Source of the DNA: Oscillospiraceae bacterium | Lineage (GTDB): Bacteria > Bacillota > Clostridia > Oscillospirales > Ruminococcaceae | Direction of reading: 5' to 3' | Assembly (NCBI GenBank): GCA_017436765.1 | Contig: JAFSCM010000031.1 | Span: 1-43,825 of the forward strand | DNA length: 43,825 nt | Part shown: positions 34,663 to 41,035 of the stretch, piece by piece | Position numbering within the stretch: position 1 is the first letter of the stretch | Layout: each line of letters begins with the position of its first letter | Notes under the pieces: generated by a model | Told to the model about the DNA's origin: nothing | The model's database searches: none | The model's input: the letters and a program-made list of their open reading frames with translations, nothing else | Made by a program: the position numbers and the translations under genes

Positions 34663-35985
34663 ATGAGTCAATTAATCGATTATATGAATGAAATAGGATT
34701 AAATAGTATTGATAAAATTAAAGACTATTTTTCAACTTCTCCTTTAGAAGAAATATTAGCATTAAATGCTTATGCTTCTTCACTTGTGATAAATGATTGG
34801 AGTTTACCTGAATACTCACCATACACATTTATGCCTTCTAGCGATGTATCCGGATTTGGTGGCTGTGCAGAAATTAACTGTAAAATCCGAAGAGCTAACA
34901 AATTTAATAAATATTCCGCTTTGTATGGGGATAATGTGTTCTTGATAACAGATACATTTTCCAATCCACATATAGGATTTGTATCTGAACCAAGTGAAGA
35001 TTATTATAGACAGTTGTGGATTAACGACTACTCTTTAATTTTTATTTATTCAAATTTAATACAATCTGGTATAGCTAAGATCATCCCTCACAGTTTATCT
35101 ATTTGTCCAGATTGTTTTTCAAAACACATTTTTAATCTAAAAGAACTAGATGATTTGAACCCTGTTATAGAGAAATATGCCCATAAATCTATTTTGAGTA
35201 TAGATGACTATTTCGACACAGAAGATCTTGCATTTCTAACATTAAAAAATCTTCCTGAACTTTTTCCAGAGCACACCGGCTGCTTTTCTATACAAGATTT
35301 CAAAAGCACAAAACTTTATAAAAATTCACAATTTGGAAATAAAGAAGGATATGGATTTAAGGATAGATATGATTTTATTAAAGAATATATTACAGAAGAA
35401 TATAAAACATATAAATTAGAAACATTTGTAAGTTCAGTATATCATTCCAAGTATATAACAACTAAATCATCTGATAAAGAAATTATAGACATAACATCAG
35501 GAAATACTATAGGTTATACACCATCTCCAGTATTTGAAATGCCTTTTTTAGCTAATGTCGATACAAATACTATTTTATCATTGCGTAACCATGAACATAG
35601 TGCATTTTTAGATTATAGAATAGCTATAGATAAAGCTTCTAAAGAATATTTAAAATCTCATAGTGAAATAGAGGCACAAGAGATATATGACGATATAATT
35701 TATCCTGCATTTACAAATTTGGATAAGATGTTTAAAAAAGTTAATAACATGAAGGCCGTCAAACGATTTGGAGGCTTGGTTGTTATACCATCAACAATAG
35801 CTTTAGGAGTAATAAATTCTTCTATTCCTAATGACATTACAACAATTGTCGAAACATTAGCAGGTAGTGAAGCATTATTAGGCATGATTGATAAAGCCTT
35901 GGAGCGAAAAACAAATTTGAAAAGTAATTTTGAAAACCAAGATTTTTATTTTCTATGGAAATTAAACAAACAAGCAAAAAAATAA
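34663..35985 (+). CDS. unrecognised protein coupled to the AlbA_2 regulator
   Basis: A 440-residue protein I do not recognise. I chose ATG 34663 (MSQLIDYM), eight bases after GAGGAG that overlaps the previous stop. A CPDC pair (Cys148, Cys151) may bind metal or form a redox pair; one hydrophobic stretch near the C-terminus (GGLVVIPSTIALGVI) could insert in a membrane. The rest looks soluble, rich in Tyr, Asn, Asp and Lys. Its strict coupling to an ATP-binding DNA-binding protein suggests that it is the regulated product, perhaps an effector, but there is no direct evidence. The gene is strongly AT-rich, typical of recently transferred cargo. Confidence 0.72.
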   Translation: MSQLIDYMNEIGLNSIDKIKDYFSTSPLEEILALNAYASSLVINDWSLPEYSPYTFMPSSDVSGFGGCAEINCKIRRANKFNKYSALYGDNVFLITDTFSNPHIGFVSEPSEDYYRQLWINDYSLIFIYSNLIQSGIAKIIPHSLSICPDCFSKHIFNLKELDDLNPVIEKYAHKSILSIDDYFDTEDLAFLTLKNLPELFPEHTGCFSIQDFKSTKLYKNSQFGNKEGYGFKDRYDFIKEYITEEYKTYKLETFVSSVYHSKYITTKSSDKEIIDITSGNTIGYTPSPVFEMPFLANVDTNTILSLRNHEHSAFLDYRIAIDKASKEYLKSHSEIEAQEIYDDIIYPAFTNLDKMFKKVNNMKAVKRFGGLVVIPSTIALGVINSSIPNDITTIVETLAGSEALLGMIDKALERKTNLKSNFENQDFYFLWKLNKQAKK

Positions 35986-36353
35986 ACCTATATTTTACCT
36001 TTTTAAGCTTCGTAAGAAATAAACTTGAGTTTATTGAAATAAATCCAGTATATGTGTTTGGTGTTATGGCATCCAACATACATATAGCATAGACAATAAG
36101 AACTTCGAGGTAGTAAAAAGTTACTATAGCCATTCTTCAGAAGTATAAAACAACTTATTTAAACAGTATAGAAAGTCAAAATTGAACAAACAGTACAAGT
36201 TATTTTGTATGCACATATCATATAACCAGCTAACAATTTATCAAACTTGTATGATGAGTCGACTAATACAATCCAATTGATGATGTATTAAGAGTTGATA
36301 TAACTACTTAAATGCTTTTATATTACTACATCTAAAATTTGAAAGGAATTGCT
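35986..36353. other. 368-base AT-rich gap with no recognised gene
   Basis: No open frame here has a ribosome binding site and plausible composition. A short hairpin AATAAAC-ttga-GTTTATT (36018-36035) may end the preceding operon. The promoter of the next gene must lie in the right part, but no clear -35/-10 pair was seen. It could include a decayed gene or a small RNA. Confidence 0.5.
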
Positions 36354-37049
36354 ATGAAATTTGCATTAGTAAACAGCGTGAAAACCCATATAAAAGATGT
36401 AAGCAGAGGAATGTTAGGTGCAGACTGTTGGCATACAAATTATGCAGTTATAGCTTGTAAAGGCAAGTATAGACAATATTGGAAATACTTAGATACACAT
36501 CCGCCATTGAAAGCAGGCTATGAAAATGAAACAGAATGGCATGCCGCTTGGAAATCTGCAATAAAAGACGATTTTTGTGAAGTTGTTATGGGCGATAACA
36601 ATGAGCATAGAGCAGATATTTATACATTAACCCATGTAATAGAATTACAATATAGTTCTATTGATATACGCGATGTGATTGAAAGAAATAAATTCTATAA
36701 TAACATAACAGATAATAGAGTCATATGGATTATCAATGTATATAAAGCACAAAAAGATAAACGTATTTTAACAAATTTAGATCCAAATAATAAACATCAA
36801 TTTTTTATTAAATGGAAACATCCAAAATTATGGGTTCTTGATATATGCCGCTATAATAGTAATCATATTTTCTTAGATATAAGTCCAACATCTAAAAATT
36901 TAATTAAAATATGGTATCACAATGGACAACTATATGGGAGCTGGTTTTCTAAAGAGGCCTTTTATGATAAGTATCTCGCTCATGTAGGAAATGGTAAAAA
37001 TGAATTTTTAACTTCAATCAAAAATATCAATATTAACGATTATATATAG
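36354..37049 (+). CDS. CoiA-like PD-(D/E)xK nuclease
   Basis: A 231-residue protein. I chose ATG 36354, after GAAAGGA at 36341-36347. The core HRADIYTLTHVIELQYSSIDIRDVIERNKFY ... NRVIWIINVY matches the nuclease domain of competence protein CoiA: HRAD (Asp88), ELQ (Glu97, Gln99), the ERxxxY helix and a following VIWI strand, as in PD-(D/E)xK folds. It is shorter than CoiA and lacks the rest of a competence operon, so it is probably a defence- or repair-type nuclease. It is AT-rich and ends 4 bases before the stop of the convergent TnpV gene. Confidence 0.72.
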   Translation: MKFALVNSVKTHIKDVSRGMLGADCWHTNYAVIACKGKYRQYWKYLDTHPPLKAGYENETEWHAAWKSAIKDDFCEVVMGDNNEHRADIYTLTHVIELQYSSIDIRDVIERNKFYNNITDNRVIWIINVYKAQKDKRILTNLDPNNKHQFFIKWKHPKLWVLDICRYNSNHIFLDISPTSKNLIKIWYHNGQLYGSWFSKEAFYDKYLAHVGNGKNEFLTSIKNININDYI

Positions 37050-37053
37050 CGAT

Positions 37054-37428
37054 TTATGTGTGAATCATATTATTGTTCACAATCTCCGTCGCCCTGTGTT
37101 TGATATTATTCATCCTACTAACCCACTCCATCTGATTTCCTGCTTTAAGCTGTTCTGTGACATTCTCTTTTTCAGCAAGTTGTTTAATAAGGGTGTTATA
37201 CATTTCTTTAGCTTGTTTATCCACGTCAACAAGATAATTGTATAATTTATCTGTCATAAGCAATGTGGTATAAAGCGGGGACTTATATTTTTTGATATAC
37301 TCAAAATGTCTTTGTCCCCATATTCCAATCTCTTGTTCGCACTCATTCAACTTGAGGCAGGGCAGATAATAATCACCTACAAGCTGATAATGCAATCCGT
37401 TCTTTTCGTCATAAATAAATTTTTTCAT
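37054..37428 (-). CDS. tnpV: TnpV-type transposon protein
   Basis: A 124-residue small protein of the TnpV family, carried by Tn4451-like and related mobilizable elements. The start (KNGLHYQLVGDYYLPCLKL) and the mid part (GIWGQRHFEYIKKYKSPLYTTLLMTDKL) are characteristic. The helical C-terminus ends in VSRMNNIKHRATEIV. Its role in transposition or maintenance is not established. GAAAGGAAA precedes the ATG. It lies at the far end of the element, as usual. Confidence 0.82.
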   Translation of the reverse strand: MKKFIYDEKNGLHYQLVGDYYLPCLKLNECEQEIGIWGQRHFEYIKKYKSPLYTTLLMTDKLYNYLVDVDKQAKEMYNTLIKQLAEKENVTEQLKAGNQMEWVSRMNNIKHRATEIVNNNMIHT

Positions 37429-37501
37429 TGTTATTTTCCTTTCAAATTTTATTACGGAACAGATACCCCTGCTGTGACTTACATATTTTTATAAACAAAA
37501 A

Positions 37502-37534
37502 CAGCCCGAAGATGCTTTTAACATCTTCGGGCTG
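37502..37534 (-). terminator. terminator near the right end, facing lysS
   Basis: CAGCCCGAAGATG and CATCTTCGGGCTG form a perfect 13-bp stem around a 7-base loop; the minus strand continues TTTTTGTTTAT. On the minus strand it is the first terminator after lysS, so it can end the lysS transcript as it enters the element. Confidence 0.85.
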
Positions 37535-37552
37535 CACAATTTTGTGCATTGA

Positions 37553-37581
37553 TTGGCGTAAGTTTGGCGTAAACGGCTTAA
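37553..37581. repeat. integrase arm-type repeats, right end
   Basis: TTGGCGTAA (37553), TTGGCGTAA (37564) and ACGGCTTAA (37573) in tandem, beginning 103 bases inside the right att copy. The layout matches the left-end set at 22054-22083 and the relic at 21804. Confidence 0.65.
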
Positions 37582-37655
37582 ACCAGCTCAATTTCAACCT
37601 GTAAAATTGTTACGATTCAGCCTTAAAACACCGCATTTGCATAGATTATAAAACT

Positions 37656-37686
37656 AATTATTTATCCAGTGGTTTCATTGTTGGGA
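37656..37686. repeat. right att site of the element, in lysS
   Basis: 31-bp direct repeat identical to 21907-21937. On the minus strand it encodes the last nine residues of LysS (PTMKPLDK and part of the preceding codon) and its stop, so the reading frame is preserved after insertion. Confidence 0.9.
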
Positions 37687-39166
37687 ACAGCAGTACATCT
37701 CTGATACTGCTGGAGTCTGTTAGCAGCATTACAAGTCTGTCCAGACCAAAGCCCAGGCCGCCTGTAGGTGCAAGGCCGTATTCCAGTGCTGTCACATAGT
37801 CGTAGTCAACCTGTGCTCTTGTGTTTGGTTCCAGTGCTTTTCTGTCTGCAACCTGTTTTTCAAAACGTGCGCGCTGGTCGATCGGGTCGTTAAGTTCGCT
37901 GAATGCGTTGCCGAACTCTGTTGCGTTGATAAAGTATTCAAAGCGTTCTGTGAAAGCAGGGTCTTCCGGTTTGCGTTTTGCAAGCGGGCTGATTTCCACA
38001 GGGTAGTCGTAGATGAATGTTGGCTGGATAAGGTTTTCTTCTACATAAGCATCAAAGAATTCTGCAATGATTGCGCCTTTGCTTGGAACTTCCGGCAGTT
38101 CAACATTGTGCTGTTTTGCAACTGCGATTGCTTCTTCGTCTGTTGCAATCAGGTCAAAGTCAACGCCGCTGTATTTTTTAACAGCTTCCTTCATTGTCAT
38201 TCTTTCCCAGTGGCCAAGGTTGATTGTGTTGCCCTGATATGGAATTTCCAGTGTGCCGCAAACCTTCTGTGCCACTGTTTTCATCATATCTTCAACAAGG
38301 TCCATCATGCCGTTGTAGTCTGTGTATGCCTGATACAGCTCGATGGATGTGAATTCAGGGTTGTGTTTTGTGTCCATACCTTCGTTGCGGAAGATACGGC
38401 CAACTTCGTAAACCTTGTCAAAGCCGCCAACGATAAGGCGTTTGAGGTAAAGTTCTGTTTCGATGCGCAGAACCATATCCATATCCAGTGTGTTGTGGTG
38501 TGTGTAGAACGGTCTTGCGGAAGCGCCGATTTCGATTGGGTTGAGGATTGGTGTGTCAACTTCAAGGAAGCCGCGGTTGTCAAGGAATTCGCGCAGTGTG
38601 CGGAGAATGAGGCTGCGTTTTACAAATGTGTCCTTAACTTCAGGGTTTACGATAAGGTCAAGTTCTCTCTGACGGTATCTTGTATCCTGGTCTTTGAGGC
38701 CGTGGAATTTTTCAGGAAGCGGAAGCAGGGATTTTGAGAGAAGTTCGATTGCTTTTACGCGGATGGAAACTTCGCCGTGTTTTGTGCGGAAAACTTCGCC
38801 TGTTACGCCTGCGATATCGCCGATGTCCCATGTGCATACTTCTTTGAAGTAGTCAGGGCCCAATGCGTCCTGGCGGAGATAAAGCTGGATTTTGCCGCTG
38901 TTGTCTCTCAAATCCATAAATGCAGCTTTGCCCATAACGCGTTTGGACATAATACGACCTGCAAGGCTTACTGTTTTAACTTCCTCTGCTTCGTCGTCAA
39001 AGCTGTCCACTTCTGTTTTTGCATAGCTTGTAACATTGAACTTTGTCTTTGCAAAAGGGTCCTGGCCTTTTTCCTGCAAAGCCTTGAGCTTGTCACGGCG
39101 AACCTGCAGAATTTCGCTTAAAGAAACTTCGTTTTCAACTTCAATGTTCGGATTTTTCTGTTCCAT
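37658..39166 (-). CDS. lysS: lysyl-tRNA synthetase, class II
   Basis: A 502-residue cytoplasmic enzyme that charges tRNA-Lys. I chose ATG 39166 (MEQKNPNIEVENE), six bases after AAGGAG. It has the N-terminal OB-fold anticodon-binding domain (VSLAGRIMSKRVMGKAAFMDLRDNSGKIQLYLR) and the class II catalytic domain with motif 2 (GRIFRNEGMDTKHNPEFTSIELYQAY) and motif 3 (GGLGFGLDRLVMLL). The 3' end is the insertion target of the mobile element and remains complete. An inverted repeat lies in its leader, and a terminator separates it from greA upstream, so it has its own promoter. Confidence 0.97.
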   Translation of the reverse strand: MEQKNPNIEVENEVSLSEILQVRRDKLKALQEKGQDPFAKTKFNVTSYAKTEVDSFDDEAEEVKTVSLAGRIMSKRVMGKAAFMDLRDNSGKIQLYLRQDALGPDYFKEVCTWDIGDIAGVTGEVFRTKHGEVSIRVKAIELLSKSLLPLPEKFHGLKDQDTRYRQRELDLIVNPEVKDTFVKRSLILRTLREFLDNRGFLEVDTPILNPIEIGASARPFYTHHNTLDMDMVLRIETELYLKRLIVGGFDKVYEVGRIFRNEGMDTKHNPEFTSIELYQAYTDYNGMMDLVEDMMKTVAQKVCGTLEIPYQGNTINLGHWERMTMKEAVKKYSGVDFDLIATDEEAIAVAKQHNVELPEVPSKGAIIAEFFDAYVEENLIQPTFIYDYPVEISPLAKRKPEDPAFTERFEYFINATEFGNAFSELNDPIDQRARFEKQVADRKALEPNTRAQVDYDYVTALEYGLAPTGGLGFGLDRLVMLLTDSSSIRDVLLFPTMKPLDK

Positions 39167-39218
39167 TTTGTTCTCCTTGTTTATTTTATCTGAATTGTGT
39201 TTATAGCTTTTCAATGGC

Positions 39219-39245
39219 GGAATATGTATGCGGACATACTATTCC
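39219..39245 (-). promoter_or_regulatory. inverted repeat in the lysS leader
   Basis: GGAATATGTATG (39219-39230) and CATACTATTCC (39235-39245) are complementary except for one bulged base, 52 bases upstream of the lysS ATG. A TATAAT-like box lies just beyond on the minus strand. No T-box (GGTGGNACCGCG) is present. Confidence 0.4.
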
Positions 39246-39301
39246 ATATTATATTTATTTTATCATAAATTGCGGCGGTGCACAATACGGCACAGCAACA
39301 A

Positions 39302-39330
39302 AAAAAGAGGCAGAACGCCTCTTTTTAATG
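39302..39330 (-). terminator. terminator of greA
   Basis: AAAAAGAGGC (39302-39311) and GCCTCTTTTT (39317-39326) form a perfect stem around AGAAC, with T-runs on both strands, 43 bases past the greA stop. Confidence 0.85.
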
Positions 39331-39369
39331 TAAACATTGGATAATATACCCTTTATACAGCGGTGCAGA

Positions 39370-39840
39370 TTAGTCAACTGCTTTAATTGTAAGCTGCATT
39401 GTTGCGCCTGTAGGAAGGCTTACTTCAACAACATCGCCTGCCTTGTGGCCGATGAGAGCAGCGCCGATTGGGGAATCTGTGCTGATTTTGTTGTTGAACG
39501 GGTCAAATTCTGTTGCGCCAACGATATCGTATTCTTCTTCAAAGTCGTCTTCGTCCACAACTGTAACGTGGCTGCCAACATTGATACCGTGTGCCTGCAT
39601 ATCTTCTTTATTTACAATTTTTGCGTGTTTGAGTGTGTATTCAAGCTCGTTGATTTTCTGTTCTACAAGGCCCTGTTCGTTTTTTGCTTCATCATATTCG
39701 CTGTTTTCGGAAAGGTCACCGAAGCCACGAGCCACTTTGATTTTTTCTGCTATTTCAGCTCTTTTTTCACTCTTGAGGTAGTCGAGTTCTTTAACAAGGT
39801 CATCATAGCCTGCCTGGGTCAATAAAATTTCTTTACTCAA
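39370..39840 (-). CDS. greA: transcription elongation factor GreA
   Basis: A 156-residue factor that rescues backtracked RNA polymerase by stimulating transcript cleavage. I chose the TTG start at 39840, nine bases after AAAGGAG, because the protein then begins MSKEILLTQAGYDDLVKELDYLK, the normal GreA N-terminus; the upstream in-frame ATG lies before that ribosome site. The coiled-coil tip GDLSENSEYDEAK carries the conserved acidic residues, and the C-terminal FKBP-like domain ends SPIGAALIGHKAGDVVEVSLP. It has a near-consensus promoter. Confidence 0.96.
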   Translation of the reverse strand: MSKEILLTQAGYDDLVKELDYLKSEKRAEIAEKIKVARGFGDLSENSEYDEAKNEQGLVEQKINELEYTLKHAKIVNKEDMQAHGINVGSHVTVVDEDDFEEEYDIVGATEFDPFNNKISTDSPIGAALIGHKAGDVVEVSLPTGATMQLTIKAVD

Positions 39841-39920
39841 TTTTAAAATCTCCTTTTTCATAGCAGCGGTGCGTGTTTTCACAAACGGGCACAGCCGTGC
39901 GCTCTTTTTAAGCTTAAAAT

Positions 39921-39949
39921 AGTATATAGATAAAAGTATAAATTGTCAA
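39921..39949 (-). promoter_or_regulatory. sigma-A promoter of greA
   Basis: On the minus strand TTGACA (39944-39949), 17 bases and TATACT (39921-39926). The leader to TTG 39840 is about 75 bases. Confidence 0.85.
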
Positions 39950-40092
39950 TAACTTTCACGGATTTTCCTTGAAAAATCAAGGTTTTTTCACCTTTTACCC
40001 AATAAATTATATGCGCTTTGCAGTGGAATATTCCAGCGGGTAATATTTTTTGAAAAGTTTATATTTTTCTGCTGAATTTATATTTTACACCG

Positions 40093-40284
40093 TCAGGTCG
40101 CAGTGTGCACATTGCGGGAAATGCCGGTTTCTGCAATACTGCTGTCCTTTTCATATTCAAGGATATATTTTTTAATAAGCATATTTATCTGGCTGTTGAC
40201 ACTTCTTCCGCTGTCTGCCGAAACAGCTTTAAGTTTTTCAAAAATCTCTTTATCAATCCTGAGTGAAAAATGCTTTTTATCCAT
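40093..40284 (-). CDS. small ribbon-helix-helix (Arc-like) DNA-binding protein
   Basis: A 63-residue protein of the Arc/MetJ type: KKHFSLRIDKEIFEKLKAVSADSGRSVNSQINMLIKKYI is a beta strand followed by two helices. I chose ATG 40284 with AAGGTG six bases upstream. No toxin gene lies next to it, so it is not evidently part of a toxin-antitoxin pair. Its target is unknown. Confidence 0.78.
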   Translation of the reverse strand: MDKKHFSLRIDKEIFEKLKAVSADSGRSVNSQINMLIKKYILEYEKDSSIAETGISRNVHTAT

Positions 40285-40445
40285 ATCCGTCACCTTGCAT
40301 AATATTTATGCTTTTATGGTAACACAGACATCATTTTCTGCATATTGCGGAGATATTCACAACAGTGGCAGGGATTATAAGTCGTCAGTGTGTATGCCGA
40401 CCTGTTAAAATGCTTTTGACCGCAAAAGTCTTTTTATCCTTATGG

Positions 40446-40566
40446 ATGTTACTTTTGTGACCAAAAGTAAGAACCATGAAGCTACGCTTCAGAACCTTGA
40501 AATGCAAGATTAATTTTGTGTTCTATCCACAAAAGAAATTTGCATTATAATCCAAAAGTCCCGCTG
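40446..40566. repeat. dispersed extragenic repeat, copy 2
   Basis: Starts with GTTACTTTTGTGACCAAAAGTAAG and runs through AACCTTGAAATGCAAGATTAAT, GTTCT, TTTGCAT and CAAAAGTCCCGCTG. The copy at 43293-43508 carries the same blocks in the same order. The gap 40294-41035 has no gene I can support; it also holds a GCTCCCCTT/AAGGGGAGC hairpin (40669-40691) followed by AGCTGACTGAGGGGAT, a second repeat-like unit. Confidence 0.6.
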
Positions 40567-40973
40567 ATTGCGACGCAGCCTCTGCGAGCCTGAAAAACAA
40601 TCGTCGCATACTGCGACGGCATAAATGCCCTCTTGTCTGCTCGTTGTTTTCCCTTCCTCCGCTGTAATGGCTCCCCTTGGTTAAGGGGAGCTGGCAGCAA
40701 AGCTGACTGAGGGGATTGTCAGGCATCTGCCACAGGCAGCGGTCAGCTCCGTCGCCCACGCGGAAATAGGAACCATATTGCCGCCTATGCCGTATAGCGC
40801 TACCGCGTGCAAATGTCCGCACGCAACGCGCCCGTATCAAAGCGAGTTTCGCGGCGATACATATTGTTTATAAGAAGGGGCTCTGCCCCTTCATTACACA
40901 TCCCCGATTGATATTCGGGAGCTCCGCTCCCAAACCCTTGGAGGTATCTTTATAAAGTATTAAATGCTGACAG

Positions 40974-41002
40974 CAAAAAAGACCCACATATTTGTGAGCC
41001 TT
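40974..41002 (-). terminator. terminator of the EF-G-like gene
   Basis: As minus-strand RNA, AAGGCUCACA pairs with UGUGGGUCUU (two G-U pairs), followed by UUUUUU. It begins 34 bases past the stop at 41036. Confidence 0.75.
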
Positions 41003-41035
41003 CTTTGCCGGTTAAAAGTAAAAGGGAGTTGTTTT

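Larger units (their letters stand above)
21907..37686. mobile_element. 15.75-kb integrative mobilizable element in the 3' end of lysS
   Basis: Bounded by identical 31-bp direct repeats (21907-21937 and 37656-37686). The right copy encodes the last residues and stop of LysS, so insertion keeps lysS intact. Inside, from the left: integrase, excisionase, MobV relaxase with oriT, RepA-like ATPase, cargo, and a TnpV-type protein at the right end. No VirB4, VirD4 or other mating-pair genes are present, so the element should be mobilizable rather than self-conjugative. Base composition falls from the balanced backbone to clearly AT-rich in the cargo at 31.4-37.1 kb, indicating different origins. Confidence 0.9.

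Noticed and set aside
21907..37686. self-transmissible conjugative element
   Set aside because: No coupling protein, VirB4-like ATPase or other mating-pair genes are encoded, so only mobilization is supported.
39167..39301. T-box leader for lysS
   Set aside because: No T-box sequence or antiterminator was found; the inverted repeat there is short and unrelated.
39970..39992. plus-strand terminator CCTTGA-TCAAGG-TTTTTT
   Set aside because: It has a 6-bp stem and no plus-strand gene upstream that would use it; it could be chance in AT-rich DNA.
40523..40840. 105-codon minus-strand frame in the repeat region
   Set aside because: It has Arg/Ser/Gly-rich composition, no start signal and repeated DNA; not a credible gene.
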